Assembly: GCA_945907335.1 (NCBI GenBank)
Contig: CAMDSU010000009.1
Coordinates: 1-20,219, forward strand
Origin: Bordetella parapertussis
GTDB taxonomy: Bacteria; Pseudomonadota; Gammaproteobacteria; Burkholderiales; Burkholderiaceae_C
Length of the DNA stretch: 20,219 nt
Direction of reading: 5' to 3'
The notes beneath the pieces are model-generated. The model made no database searches. It was not told where the DNA came from and saw only the letters and a program-made list of their open reading frames with translations. The position numbers and the translations under genes are program-made. This document shows positions 1-8,322 of the stretch, one piece after another (position 1 is the stretch's first letter; every line of letters begins with the position of its first letter).

Positions 1-41
1 GTCACGCCAATCACACCCGCTCCGACAACAGCAATTTTCAT
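1..41 (-). CDS. N-terminal fragment of a FAD-dependent oxidoreductase (D-amino acid dehydrogenase-like)
   Basis: Only the first 13 codons lie in the window; the rest is beyond the left edge. Read on the minus strand from the ATG at 41-39 the peptide is MKIAVVGAGVIGV. The GxGxxG pattern (GAGVIG) right at the N-terminus is the dinucleotide-binding turn of a Rossmann fold, and the string closely resembles the start of DadA-type and glycine-oxidase-type flavoproteins. By family these oxidise amino acids with FAD, but so short a fragment cannot fix the substrate. It is divergent from rpsB with about 200 bases between the two starts. No clear Shine-Dalgarno is seen upstream. The family is likely; the specific enzyme is unproven. 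Confidence 0.5.
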   Translation of the reverse strand, partial: MKIAVVGAGVIGV

Positions 42-90
42 AAATTCAAACCAAAGTAACCAATTTTGTAAAGGGGTGGGCGTGGTGTTG

Positions 91-99
91 TGTTAAAGT
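91..99 (+). promoter_or_regulatory. Candidate extended -10 promoter element for rpsB
   Basis: TGtTAAAGT has the TGn extension followed by a hexamer matching TATAAT at four of six positions. A start about seven bases downstream, near 106, would begin the transcript just before the first of two leader hairpins, giving a 5' leader of roughly 140 bases. No good -35 box is found at normal spacing (about 71-76 is G-rich). This is a positional inference only. Confidence 0.3.
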
Positions 100-106
100 T
101 ATTGGG

Positions 107-143
107 CTTTGGGTCAGTGAATTGTTGAGATGACTACCCAAGG
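107..143 (+). promoter_or_regulatory. Hairpin 1 of the putative rpsB leader
   Basis: Bases 107-114 pair with 136-143 (including the TTGGGT/ACCCAA core), C115 is bulged, and AGT at 116-118 pairs with ACT at 133-135, leaving a 14-base loop. That is about eleven pairs with one wobble. No U-tract follows, so it is not an intrinsic terminator. Ribosomal protein S2 is known to repress rpsB-tsf through its leader in Escherichia coli, so a regulatory RNA structure is reasonable here. Its identity as an S2 site is inferred, not shown. Confidence 0.4.
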
Positions 144-170
144 TAAATCACAAACCAGTTCACAAAAGGT

Positions 171-206
171 GTTGCGTTGACATTAGTTTAGCTGAGTCAA
201 CGCAAT
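171..206 (+). promoter_or_regulatory. Hairpin 2 of the putative rpsB leader
   Basis: TTGCGTTGAC at 172-181 is a perfect inverted repeat of GTCAACGCAA at 196-205, with a G-T closing pair at 171/206 and a 14-base spacer. It ends about 29 bases before the rpsB Shine-Dalgarno and has no U-tract. The left arm contains TTGACA (177-182), a consensus -35 box, but the matching -10 position is poor, so an RNA hairpin or a DNA operator is preferred over a promoter. Confidence 0.45.
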
Positions 207-244
207 CACGAATTGGATTTTAGACACAACCTTTGGAGAAATTC

Positions 245-997
245 ATGTCTATTACTATGCGCGAAATGCTGGAAGCCGGTGTTCATTTTGGACACCAAAC
301 ACGCTTTTGGAACCCCAAAATGTCCCCGTTTATTTTTGGACATCGCAACAAAATCCACATCATTAACCTTGAGAAAACATTGCCCATGTTTCAAGAGGCA
401 ATGAAATTCACCAAGCAATTGGCAGCCAATCGCGGCACGATTTTGATGGTGGGTACCAAACGACAAGCCAGAGAAATCATTGCATCAGAAGCAGCCCGCG
501 CGGGTGTTCCTTTTGTGGATCAGCGTTGGTTGGGTGGCATGCTCACCAACTTTAAAACTGTCAAAACATCCATCAAACGATTGAAGGATATGAAAGTACA
601 GCAAGAAATCGGGCTTGATGCCATGTCGAAAAAAGAACAATTGATGTTCATGCGCGAACTCGAAAAATTGGAAAAAGACATCGGTGGCATTCAAGACATG
701 GTGACTTTGCCTGATGCAATTTTTGTCATCGACGTAGGTTTCCACAAAATTGCTATCGCTGAAGCGAAAAAGCTGGGTATTCCTTTGATTGGCGTGGTTG
801 ATTCAAACCACTCACCTGAAGGAATTGATTATGTGATTCCTGGCAACGATGACTCATCCAAGGCCGTTACGCTTTACGCAAGAGGTATTGCAGATGCAAT
901 TTTGGAAGGTCGAGCCAATGCGGTGAATGATGTGGTCAAAGCCGTTGCCGAAGGACAAGATGAGTTTGTTGAAGTTGAAACTAACGAACAAGCTTGA
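245..997 (+). CDS. rpsB: 30S ribosomal protein S2
   Basis: Small-subunit ribosomal protein S2, which joins late in 30S assembly at the head-body junction and is needed for S1 binding. The 250-residue product begins [20 protein letters not shown], the classic S2 N-terminus, and continues with WNPKM and [13 protein letters not shown]. Later blocks include [24 protein letters not shown] and the C-terminal [21 protein letters not shown], all typical of the family. The ATG at 245 is chosen over an in-frame TTG at 233 because GGAG at 235-238 sits at the correct distance and homologues start here. The gene is preceded by a structured region and followed by a terminator-like hairpin before tsf, the standard rpsB-tsf arrangement. 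Identification is secure. Confidence 0.98.
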   Translation: MSITMREMLEAGVHFGHQTRFWNPKMSPFIFGHRNKIHIINLEKTLPMFQEAMKFTKQLAANRGTILMVGTKRQAREIIASEAARAGVPFVDQRWLGGMLTNFKTVKTSIKRLKDMKVQQEIGLDAMSKKEQLMFMRELEKLEKDIGGIQDMVTLPDAIFVIDVGFHKIAIAEAKKLGIPLIGVVDSNHSPEGIDYVIPGNDDSSKAVTLYARGIADAILEGRANAVNDVVKAVAEGQDEFVEVETNEQA

Positions 998-1014
998 TCT
1001 TCCTAAGCTTTCAT

Positions 1015-1040
1015 AAAGGGGCTTTGATGGCCCCTTTTTT
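1015..1040 (+). terminator. Intrinsic terminator or attenuator between rpsB and tsf
   Basis: AAAGGGGC at 1015-1022 pairs with GCCCCTTT at 1030-1037, with a seven-base loop and a T-run at 1035-1040. This is a textbook intrinsic terminator form. Because tsf follows 46 bases later with no obvious promoter, partial read-through is likely, which would lower EF-Ts output relative to S2. Confidence 0.85.
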
Positions 1041-1086
1041 GCAACTTAACTAAACACTTGGAACCAAAGAGATAAAAGGAAAATTT

Positions 1087-1980
1087 ATGGCAAATATTAC
1101 AGCAGGCATGGTGGCAGAGTTACGTGCAAAAACAGATGCACCCATGATGGAATGTAAAAAAGCTTTGACCGAAGCCGAAGGCGACATGGTCAAAGCCGAG
1201 GAACTGCTGCGTGTCAAGTTGGGCAGCAAGGCCAGCAAAGCTTCTTCACGTGTCACAGCAGAAGGAGTGATCTCAATCGCCATGAATGGCAAAAGTGGTG
1301 CTTTGTTGGAAGTCAATTGCGAAACTGACTTTGTTACAAAGAACGACAGTTTCCTGGCGCTTTCAAATGCGGCTGCCCAATTGATTGCCTCACACCATCC
1401 GGCGAATATAGATGAGCTATCGGCTCTTTCTTATTCGCAAGATGGCTTTGGACCCACCTTGGAAGATGTTCGCAAGGGCTTGGTTGGGAAAATCGGTGAA
1501 AACATGAGCTTCAGAAGGTTCCGTTACTTTGATGGAAGTTCTACGCTTACCTCTTATTTGCATGGGACACGCATCGGTGTTGTCGTTGAATTTGATGGTG
1601 ATGAATCTGCGGCCCGCGACGTTGCCATGCATGTGGCGGCTATGAAGCCTGTGTCTTTGACAAGCGCGGATGTTCCGCTGGAACTTATTGAAAGAGAACG
1701 TTCTGTGGCCACAGCGAAGGCGGCTGAGTCAGGAAAGCCTGCTGAAATCGCTTCAAAAATGATCGATGGTGCTGTACAGAAATATCTCAAAGAGGTTTCT
1801 TTGTTTAATCAACCTTTTGTGAAAAATGACAAGCAAACGGTTGAGCAAATGTTGCAAGCTGCAAAAACCAATGTCAAAGCATTCACCATGTATGTGGTGG
1901 GCGAGGGCATTGAGCGCAAAGTTGATGACTTTGCCGCTGAGGTGGCTGCCCAAGTTGCAGCCGCCAAGCAAACCGCTTGA
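1087..1980 (+). CDS. tsf: Elongation factor Ts
   Basis: EF-Ts is the cytoplasmic nucleotide exchange factor that releases GDP from EF-Tu during translation. The 297-residue product starts [20 protein letters not shown] and contains the EF-Ts signature [12 protein letters not shown] at about residues 16-27 in the N-terminal domain. The core has [15 protein letters not shown] (about residues 75-89), the conserved block that contacts EF-Tu. Length is normal for the family. The ATG at 1087 has AAGGA at 1076-1080 as ribosome binding site. It is the second gene of the rpsB-tsf unit and lies between two terminator-like hairpins. No anomaly is seen. Confidence 0.98.
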   Translation: MANITAGMVAELRAKTDAPMMECKKALTEAEGDMVKAEELLRVKLGSKASKASSRVTAEGVISIAMNGKSGALLEVNCETDFVTKNDSFLALSNAAAQLIASHHPANIDELSALSYSQDGFGPTLEDVRKGLVGKIGENMSFRRFRYFDGSSTLTSYLHGTRIGVVVEFDGDESAARDVAMHVAAMKPVSLTSADVPLELIERERSVATAKAAESGKPAEIASKMIDGAVQKYLKEVSLFNQPFVKNDKQTVEQMLQAAKTNVKAFTMYVVGEGIERKVDDFAAEVAAQVAAAKQTA

Positions 1981-1985
1981 TAACC

Positions 1986-2014
1986 AAAAAGGGACTTTCC
2001 AGTCCCTTTTTTTT
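1986..2014 (+). terminator. Intrinsic terminator between tsf and pyrH
   Basis: AAAAAGGGACT at 1986-1996 pairs with AGTCCCTTTTT at 2001-2011 around a TTCC loop, followed by a run of eight T residues (2007-2014). It begins just after the tsf stop. Only about 34 bases separate it from the pyrH ATG and no promoter is evident there, so pyrH and the genes beyond probably depend on read-through or on a promoter inside tsf. Confidence 0.9.
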
Positions 2015-2048
2015 CGCAAGTCGTACACTCATTTTCCTGGAGATTTCA

Positions 2049-2774
2049 ATGACATTAGCCAAACCCGCTTACAAGAGAATCTTGCTCAAGCTCTCGGGTG
2101 AAGCCTTGATGGGTGAAGATGCTTTTGGAATCAACCGTGACACGATTGTTCGCATGGTTGAGGAAATTGCAGAAATTACTCGACTAGGTGTCGAGGTGGC
2201 TGTTGTTATTGGGGGCGGTAATATTTTCAGAGGTGTTGCCGGTGGTTCTGTTGGTATGGACCGCGCAACAGCCGATTACATGGGTATGTTGGCAACGGTC
2301 ATGAACGCATTGGCCTTGGCTGACACGATGAACAAAGCCGGACTGGTCGCCAGGGTAATGTCCGCCATCGGTATTGAGCAAGTTGTTGAACCTTATGTCC
2401 GGCCCAAAGCCCTTCAGTACCTTGAGGAGGGCAAGGTGGTTGTGTTTGCAGCAGGGACTGGCAATCCATTTTTCACAACCGACACAGCGGCAGCATTACG
2501 CGGCGCCGAGATCGGGGCAGCTATGGTATTGAAGGCAACCAAGGTAGATGGCGTTTACACTGCAGACCCTAAAAAACACCCAGATGCCACCCGTTACAGT
2601 CGCATCAGTTTTGACGATGCGATTCAAGGCAATTTGGGCATCATGGATGCCACAGCATTTGCACTTTGCAGAGATCAAAAATTACCCATCACGGTTTTTT
2701 CAATTTTCAAGCATGGCGCATTGAAAAGAGTCGTCATGGGTGAGGATGAAGGCACCCTGGTTTTTGCCTCATAA
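2049..2774 (+). CDS. pyrH: UMP kinase
   Basis: UMP kinase phosphorylates UMP to UDP with ATP in pyrimidine nucleotide synthesis; it is a cytoplasmic hexamer of the amino-acid-kinase fold. The 241-residue protein starts [20 protein letters not shown], where KLSGEAL is the phosphate-binding start of the fold. GGGNIFRG (about residues 56-63), the [15 protein letters not shown] block, [18 protein letters not shown] (about 137-154) and [13 protein letters not shown] are all diagnostic. The ATG at 2049 follows GGAG at 2039-2042; an in-frame TTG further upstream (1977) lies inside the end of tsf and is rejected. The order pyrH-frr after tsf is conserved in many bacteria. Expression probably passes through the terminator before it. 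Confidence 0.98.
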   Translation: MTLAKPAYKRILLKLSGEALMGEDAFGINRDTIVRMVEEIAEITRLGVEVAVVIGGGNIFRGVAGGSVGMDRATADYMGMLATVMNALALADTMNKAGLVARVMSAIGIEQVVEPYVRPKALQYLEEGKVVVFAAGTGNPFFTTDTAAALRGAEIGAAMVLKATKVDGVYTADPKKHPDATRYSRISFDDAIQGNLGIMDATAFALCRDQKLPITVFSIFKHGALKRVVMGEDEGTLVFAS

Positions 2775-2800
2775 AAATTCGATATTTCGGGAGAGGATAG

Positions 2801-3364
2801 ATGACAAGCATCAGTGACATCAAGAAAACCAGTGAGATGAAGATGGACCAATCCATTGCATCTTTCACAAGCAGTTTGAGCAAAATTCGAACTGGACGAG
2901 CCAACCCGGGATTATTGGATTCCATCATGGTTGACTACTACGGAAACCCAACTCCTTTGTCCCAAGTAGCCAATGTATCCTTGTTGGACGCCAGAACCAT
3001 CAGCGTCCAACCTTGGGAAAAAGGACTGGGACCGAAAATTGAAAAAGCAATTCGCGAAAGCGATTTGGGTTTAAACCCTTCTGCAATGGGCGATTTAATC
3101 CGTGTGCCAATGCCACCCATGACGGAAGAACGAAGAAAGGAAATGACCAAAATCGTTCGAACAGATGGGGAGAATGCAAAAATTGCCATACGCAATTTAC
3201 GTCGAGATGCTAACGAAGCCGTTAAAAAACTGGTCAAAGACAAGTTGGCTTCTGAAGATGAGCAAAAACGTGCAGAAAACGAAATTCAAAAATTCACTGA
3301 TAAGCATATTGCAGACATTGATAAATTGATTGCGGCGAAAGAGCAAGAAATCATGGCTGTATAA
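2801..3364 (+). CDS. frr: Ribosome recycling factor
   Basis: RRF works with EF-G to split post-termination ribosomes. The 187-residue protein matches the family length (about 185). It contains the conserved segments [15 protein letters not shown] (about residues 27-41), [17 protein letters not shown] and [10 protein letters not shown], and the C-terminal arm has the charged helix [15 protein letters not shown] followed by IAAKEQEIM. The ATG at 2801 has the strong Shine-Dalgarno GGGAGAGGA at 2789-2797. It lies 26 bases after pyrH. In related genomes uppS normally follows; here cdsA begins only 13 bases after the frr stop. Confidence 0.97.
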   Translation: MTSISDIKKTSEMKMDQSIASFTSSLSKIRTGRANPGLLDSIMVDYYGNPTPLSQVANVSLLDARTISVQPWEKGLGPKIEKAIRESDLGLNPSAMGDLIRVPMPPMTEERRKEMTKIVRTDGENAKIAIRNLRRDANEAVKKLVKDKLASEDEQKRAENEIQKFTDKHIADIDKLIAAKEQEIMAV

Positions 3365-3377
3365 ATGAGACCTTGCC

Positions 3378-4211
3378 ATGCTTAAGCAGCGTGTTATCAC
3401 AGCAGTTATTTTGCTGCTGTTCTCTTTGCCTGCATTGTTCCATCCATCTCCTCTTTGGCTGGGAGTGCTAGGAGTTTTGCTTATTTTGGCGGCTTCGTGG
3501 GAATGGGGTCGATTAAATGGTTTGGGATTTGCCTCGGCTTTTGTGATGCCGACCATTTGCTTAGCATTGTTCCTAAGCTATTGGTCACGGTATGATTTTA
3601 TTTTGATATCAAAGTTTTATTGGTTGATATGTATAGCCATTTGGTTTTGCACCATTGTTTTTTTTCTAAAAAATGGCAGTTCTAGTTGGAAATCTTCACC
3701 TACATTATTTCGACTTGGTTTAGGTATTTTTTTATTGAGCTCCACCGGACTGGCATTGTTACAAGCCAAGCTGATTGGGACAGCTTTTCTGACCTCAATT
3801 TTGTTATTGGTGTGGACTGCAGATATCGCTGCATACTTTGTCGGCAGAAGATGGGGTAGGCACAAACTGGCACCAACTATCAGCCCTGGAAAAAGTATTG
3901 AAGGCTTGGTGGGAGCTGTTTTGGCTGTATGGCTCTTGGCACTGGCCTGGATAACTGCATCAAACTATTTAATTTTCGAGCACGACAGTATTTTTATCCG
4001 GCTCTACACTTTTGGGTGGCCTGCTTTGTTGCTGGGTTTATCTGTGTTGACGCTCACAAGTGCTGCCGGCGATTTGTTTGAATCGATGATCAAGCGCGCA
4101 GCTGGTGCCAAAGACAGCAGTCAACTACTTCCCGGTCACGGTGGTGTACTCGACAGGCTTGACGCACTGCTTCCTGTTTTGCCTCTTGCGGTTCTTATTT
4201 CAATGTTTTGA
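3378..4211 (+). CDS. cdsA: Phosphatidate cytidylyltransferase
   Basis: CdsA makes CDP-diacylglycerol from phosphatidic acid and CTP at the inner membrane, the branch point for phospholipid synthesis. The 277-residue protein is strongly hydrophobic, with several predicted membrane spans (for example about residues 10-35, 60-95 and 115-150). Near the C-terminus it has the family signature: SAAGDLFESMIKR from about residue 228, then KDSSQLLPGHGGVLDR, including the metal-binding and CTP-binding Asp, Lys and His residues. The ATG at 3378 has no good Shine-Dalgarno; a tiny ORF starting at 3365 directly after the frr stop overlaps the cdsA start and might provide coupling. Its stop overlaps the dxr start. 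The neighbouring uppS gene is absent. Confidence 0.95.
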   Translation: MLKQRVITAVILLLFSLPALFHPSPLWLGVLGVLLILAASWEWGRLNGLGFASAFVMPTICLALFLSYWSRYDFILISKFYWLICIAIWFCTIVFFLKNGSSSWKSSPTLFRLGLGIFLLSSTGLALLQAKLIGTAFLTSILLLVWTADIAAYFVGRRWGRHKLAPTISPGKSIEGLVGAVLAVWLLALAWITASNYLIFEHDSIFIRLYTFGWPALLLGLSVLTLTSAAGDLFESMIKRAAGAKDSSQLLPGHGGVLDRLDALLPVLPLAVLISMF

Positions 4212-5410
4212 TGACCATGAAAAAAAACATCACAGTTTTAGGATCAACCGGATCCATAGGTGTAAATACCTTGGACGTGATTTCCAGACATACTGACAAA
4301 TTCGAAGTCTTTGCGTTAACAGGTGCCAAGCAATTTGAATTGATGTTTCGCCAGTGTGTTCAATTCAAGCCTCAATTTGCGGTCATGGTGGATGCGCAGG
4401 CCGCTAAGTCACTTCAAGAAAAATTGGCGGCTGAAAATTTATCGACTCGTGTCTTGATTGGGCCAGATGCACTGTGCGAAGTGGCCAGTGATGAACGGGT
4501 AGATATGGTAATGGCCGCCATCGTTGGCGCTGCTGGTTTGGCGTCTTGCATGGCAGCCGCACACGCTGGTAAACGCTTGTTGTTGGCCAATAAAGAAGCT
4601 TTGGTTGTTGGTGCCGAATTATTCATGGATGCTGTCAGCAGGGGTGGGGCGAAATTGCTCCCGATTGACAGTGAGCACTCCGCTATATTTCAGTCACTTC
4701 CTGAGAACCCCCAAGCTTGGCCCGCATGTGTCAGTAAAATTATTTTGACGGCTTCGGGAGGTCCTTTCCGTACCCGTTCATTGGAGTCTTTCAAAGAAAT
4801 CACGCCTGAGCAAGCTTGTGCTCACCCCAACTGGGTCATGGGTAGAAAAATCTCTGTCGATTCTGCAACCATGATGAATAAAGCTTTAGAGGTCATAGAA
4901 GCTAAATTCTTGTTTGGAGTTTCTCCTTCCCAAATTGAAGTGGTTATTCATCCGCAAAGCATTATTCATTCAATGGTGCAATTTGTGGATGGGTCTATCG
5001 TTGCGCAATTGGGAACACCTGATATGCGTATGCCAATTTCTTATGGTTTGGCATGGCCGCACAGAGTGAGCAGTGGGGCACCCAATATTGATTTCAAGCA
5101 AGCATCACAAATGACGTTTGAGTCTATGGACGATGCCATGCATCAGCAGAGATACCCCGGTTTAGCATTGGCTTGGGAGGCGCTTGCAGCACCGGCTGGA
5201 ACCACTGCAGTGTTGAATGCGTCTAACGAAGTTGCAGTGGAATTTTTCTTGCAACAAAAAATTCGTTTTGACCAAATTCACGCGGTGAACTTGTCTACCA
5301 TGTCAGCTCTGCAGCCGGCTCAACCCGATCATTTAGACGATTTGCTGAAAATAGATGAACATGCAAGGGCAGTGGCTGTTGAATTTGCAAATAAATTGTC
5401 AAAAATTTAA
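4211..5410 (+). CDS. dxr: 1-deoxy-D-xylulose 5-phosphate reductoisomerase
   Basis: Dxr converts 1-deoxy-D-xylulose 5-phosphate to 2-C-methyl-D-erythritol 4-phosphate using NADPH, the first committed step of the MEP isoprenoid pathway. The 399-residue product has the NADPH motif GSTGSIG at residues 11-17, the metal-binding block LLPIDSEHSAIFQ, ASGGPFRTR in the mobile loop, PNWVMGRKISVDSATMMNK and VVIHPQSIIHSMVQF. The ATG at 4211 overlaps the cdsA stop as TGATG, implying translational coupling; an ATG two codons later (4217) would give the more usual MKKN start and is an equal alternative. Isoprenoid products feed undecaprenyl phosphate synthesis, but uppS is not in this cluster. rseP, which usually follows dxr, is also missing. 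Confidence 0.97.
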   Translation: MTMKKNITVLGSTGSIGVNTLDVISRHTDKFEVFALTGAKQFELMFRQCVQFKPQFAVMVDAQAAKSLQEKLAAENLSTRVLIGPDALCEVASDERVDMVMAAIVGAAGLASCMAAAHAGKRLLLANKEALVVGAELFMDAVSRGGAKLLPIDSEHSAIFQSLPENPQAWPACVSKIILTASGGPFRTRSLESFKEITPEQACAHPNWVMGRKISVDSATMMNKALEVIEAKFLFGVSPSQIEVVIHPQSIIHSMVQFVDGSIVAQLGTPDMRMPISYGLAWPHRVSSGAPNIDFKQASQMTFESMDDAMHQQRYPGLALAWEALAAPAGTTAVLNASNEVAVEFFLQQKIRFDQIHAVNLSTMSALQPAQPDHLDDLLKIDEHARAVAVEFANKLSKI

Positions 5411-5509
5411 ATGAACAAGTTCTCATCAGAGACGAGGATTTGTTTAAGTCTCTCATCACTGATGTATTATCAGATCAATTGCCCAATACAACTTCTGGTT
5501 TACCTATGA
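5411..5509 (+). other. Possible 32-codon upstream ORF between dxr and bamA
   Basis: An ATG directly abuts the dxr stop (TAAATG at 5408-5413) and opens a 32-codon frame whose TGA (5507-5509) overlaps the bamA ATG (5506-5508) as ATGA. The predicted peptide (starting MNKFSSETRICL) resembles nothing I know, including RseP. There is no Shine-Dalgarno. It may be a coupling ORF that delivers ribosomes to bamA, whose own start also lacks a binding site, or it may be chance. The same gap contains TTGTTT (5440-5445) and TATTAT (5465-5470), a weak promoter candidate with a long 19-base spacer. Confidence 0.2.
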
Positions 5510-7812
5510 AATCCCATTTCTTTTCAGGCTTTAAGCAATTCATTTCTGTGCTTTTGGTGTCAGTTTGCATGCTTCAGTCTGCCCTTGCTGTGGAACCGTT
5601 TGAGATTAAAGACATTCGATTGGAAGGATTGCAGCGAGTTGAGCCTGGGAACGTACTTGCAACTTTGCCGTTCAAAGTGGGTGAATCCTATTCAGATGAC
5701 AAGGGCACTTTGGCGATACGAAATCTATTTGCTTTGGGGTTATTTAAAGACGTAAGAATTGAACTCAAAGGTAATGTGGTGATTGTGGTGGTTGAAGAGC
5801 GCCCATTGATTTCTTCAGTCAATTTTGTGGGCATCAAAGAATTCGACAAAGACACGCTGAAAAAAGCGTTGAAAGATATCGGGCTTGCCGAAGGACGACC
5901 GTTTGATAAAGCCTTGTCAGACAGGGCAGAGCAGGAGCTAAAGCGTCAATACATCAATAAAAGTTTGTATGGCGCCGAGGTGGTCACTACAGTTGCACCA
6001 GCTGAGCGCAACAAGGTCAACTTGAACTTCACGGTGATTGAAGGTGAAGTATCCAAAATCAAAGAATTCAAGATCGTAGGCAATAAAGCATTTGACCAGT
6101 CAACGATCAAAGATCAGTTAGACCTATCGGAACCCAACTACATGTCTTGGTATACAAAGTCTGACAGGTATTCTCAGGCTAAGTTGAATGCTGATCTTGA
6201 AAACATTCGATCTTTTTATCTTTCACGCGGCTACTTAGAATTCAGAATAGATTCCACTCAAGTTGCAATATCTCCCAACAAACAAGACATCAATATCACG
6301 ATCAACATCACTGAAGGTTCCCAATTTGTTGTCAGCTCTGTCGAGCTCGATGGTTATTACTTGGGCAGAGACAATGAATTTAAGTCGTTGATCACTGTCA
6401 AGCCGGGTCGCACCTATAACATCACGGATATCGTGGAAACCACCAAGGCCTTTTCAGAATATTTTGGAAATTTTGGTTTCGCGTTTGCACGAATAGAACC
6501 ACGCTCTGAAATTGACAGGCAAACCAATCAAGTAAAAATCATCTTGCAAGCTGATCCCTCGCGCAGGGCTTACGTCAGGCGTATCAACATCTCTGGCAAT
6601 GACAGAACCAAAGATGAAATCATTCGTCGCGAATTTAGACAAATGGAATCGGCTTGGTATGACGGAGACAAGATACGAAACTCCAGAGACAGAATTGACA
6701 GGTTGGGTTATTTCACAGAAGTAACAGTTGATACACAAGAAGTCCCTGGCACTCCGGACCAAATCGATATCAATTTAAAGGTGGCCGAAAAGCCCACTGG
6801 CGCACTGCAGCTTGGTGCTGGTTTTTCCTCTTCAGAGAAATTTTTCTTCTCTTTTGGTATCAGCCAAGATAACTTTTTTGGCACAGGTAATTCCGTTGGT
6901 ATTCAAGTAAATACCAGTAAATACAACAAGGTCTACCAAATCAGTACCACGGACCCGTATTTCACAGAAGATGGTGTCTCTAGGACATTGAATTTTTACG
7001 ACAGAAATTCGCGCCCCTATGCAGCCTCTTCCACTTACTACAACATTTACTCAACGGGACTGGGTGTCAGTTTTGGTGTCCCAATTGCCGAGATAGATAC
7101 GGTGCTGATTGGAATTGCCTACGACAACACCTCGATATCAAACGGCACCGGCCTTCCCACCGCTTATTCAAATTCTGGATATGTTGGAAGTGATGTGACT
7201 TCTGTGCCCATCACAGTGGGTTGGGCGAGAGACAGCAGAGACAGCATGTTGGCTCCAAACAAAGGAAAGTTGATACGCCTAAATTCTGAACTCGGTGCAT
7301 TCGGCGATTTGCATTACTACAAAAATTCAGGTCAATACCAACAATACTGGCCGTTGACCCGTAAGTACACCTTGGCTGTGAATGCGGAATTAGGTCTTGG
7401 TGGTGGTTACAAGGGAAAAAACTTTCCTATCTTCAAGAACTACTATTCGGGCGGTTTGGGTTCCGTTCGGGGCTTCATGCAGAACTCCTTGCAAACTGAC
7501 AACACCTATAGCCTTTATCAACAATATTCAACAGGTGGGGCTAAAAAAATCCTCCTAAATACTGAATTTCTAATGCCATTCCCCGGTGTTGGCACTGACA
7601 AGACATTGCGATTGTTTACTTTCGTAGACATTGGTAATGTCTATACTGATGAAGAATCTATTGATATCGCGCAACTCAGAAGCTCGGCTGGCATGGGCTT
7701 GAGTTGGATTTCTCCAGTTGGTCCGCTAAGGTTCGCCTTTGCCAAGCCGATCAAGAAGTTTGACAACGATAGAATACAAACCTTTCAATTCCAAATCGGG
7801 ACGGCCTTCTGA
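5506..7812 (+). CDS. bamA: Outer membrane protein assembly factor BamA
   Basis: BamA is the core Omp85 protein of the BAM complex and inserts beta-barrel proteins into the outer membrane. The 768-residue precursor has a signal peptide with a basic start, hydrophobic core and likely cleavage after ALA at residues 26-28 (next residues VEPF). Five POTRA domains follow to about residue 425, beginning FEIKDIRLEGLQRVEPG. The barrel starts near TGALQLGAGF (about residue 431) and carries the invariant VRGF motif at residues 654-657 in loop 6. It ends in a terminal phenylalanine (FQFQIGTAF), the usual outer-membrane signal. The ATG at 5506 is preferred over TTG at 5440 because it begins a proper signal peptide. 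No Shine-Dalgarno is visible. rseP, usually immediately upstream, is absent. Confidence 0.97.
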   Translation: MKSHFFSGFKQFISVLLVSVCMLQSALAVEPFEIKDIRLEGLQRVEPGNVLATLPFKVGESYSDDKGTLAIRNLFALGLFKDVRIELKGNVVIVVVEERPLISSVNFVGIKEFDKDTLKKALKDIGLAEGRPFDKALSDRAEQELKRQYINKSLYGAEVVTTVAPAERNKVNLNFTVIEGEVSKIKEFKIVGNKAFDQSTIKDQLDLSEPNYMSWYTKSDRYSQAKLNADLENIRSFYLSRGYLEFRIDSTQVAISPNKQDINITINITEGSQFVVSSVELDGYYLGRDNEFKSLITVKPGRTYNITDIVETTKAFSEYFGNFGFAFARIEPRSEIDRQTNQVKIILQADPSRRAYVRRINISGNDRTKDEIIRREFRQMESAWYDGDKIRNSRDRIDRLGYFTEVTVDTQEVPGTPDQIDINLKVAEKPTGALQLGAGFSSSEKFFFSFGISQDNFFGTGNSVGIQVNTSKYNKVYQISTTDPYFTEDGVSRTLNFYDRNSRPYAASSTYYNIYSTGLGVSFGVPIAEIDTVLIGIAYDNTSISNGTGLPTAYSNSGYVGSDVTSVPITVGWARDSRDSMLAPNKGKLIRLNSELGAFGDLHYYKNSGQYQQYWPLTRKYTLAVNAELGLGGGYKGKNFPIFKNYYSGGLGSVRGFMQNSLQTDNTYSLYQQYSTGGAKKILLNTEFLMPFPGVGTDKTLRLFTFVDIGNVYTDEESIDIAQLRSSAGMGLSWISPVGPLRFAFAKPIKKFDNDRIQTFQFQIGTAF

Positions 7813-8318
7813 TGAACTTATCACTGATTCGCACGCTAAGTTTTTGCCTGTTTGGCATCACATCTTTGGTTCTCCATGCTGAAGATTTTCGAGTGGGTTT
7901 TGTCAACACCGATCGAATTTTCAGAGAAGCCAATACTGCAAAGGTTGCACAAACCAAACTTGAGCAGGAATTCTCTAAGCGTGAAAAGGAATTGATGGAA
8001 ATTGGTAATTCGCTCAAATCAAATTCTGAAAAACTCGAAAGAGACTCTCCCACCTTATCGGATACACAGCGCTCTTCCCGTCAAAGGCAATTGGCTGACC
8101 AAGACCGCGAGTTTCAGCGTAAACGTCGTGAGTTTCAAGAAGATTTGAATGCCAGAAAAAATGAAGAACTCCAACAAGTTCTTGAAAAAGCCAATAAAGT
8201 GGTCAAGCAAGTAGCCGAAACAGAAAAATATGATTTGATATTGCAAGAAGCGGTTTATATCAATCCAAAGCATGATATTACCGACAAGGTCATCAAAGTC
8301 ATCAACAGCGGTAAGTGA
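7812..8318 (+). CDS. skp: Periplasmic chaperone OmpH/Skp
   Basis: Skp-family periplasmic chaperone that holds unfolded outer-membrane proteins on their way to BamA. The 168-residue precursor has a signal peptide ([15 protein letters not shown] and on) with likely cleavage after HA at residues 22-23. The mature protein opens [17 protein letters not shown], the standard OmpH start, then a long charged coiled-coil-like stretch (about residues 40-125, rich in K, E, Q and R) forms the tentacles. It ends with IVLQ-type strand residues ([18 protein letters not shown]). Its ATG overlaps the bamA stop as TGATG (7810-7814), so the two are likely translationally coupled, matching their joint role. Confidence 0.95.
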   Translation: MNLSLIRTLSFCLFGITSLVLHAEDFRVGFVNTDRIFREANTAKVAQTKLEQEFSKREKELMEIGNSLKSNSEKLERDSPTLSDTQRSSRQRQLADQDREFQRKRREFQEDLNARKNEELQQVLEKANKVVKQVAETEKYDLILQEAVYINPKHDITDKVIKVINSGK

Positions 8319-8322
8319 TGGC

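Noticed and set aside
177..182. Consensus TTGACA -35 box before rpsB
   Set aside because: The best -10 at acceptable spacing (201-206) matches only three of six bases; the hexamer is part of a perfect inverted repeat, which better explains it.
1977..2048. N-terminal extension of pyrH from TTG 1977
   Set aside because: It would translate through the terminator hairpin and lacks similarity to UMP kinases; ATG 2049 has a proper GGAG.
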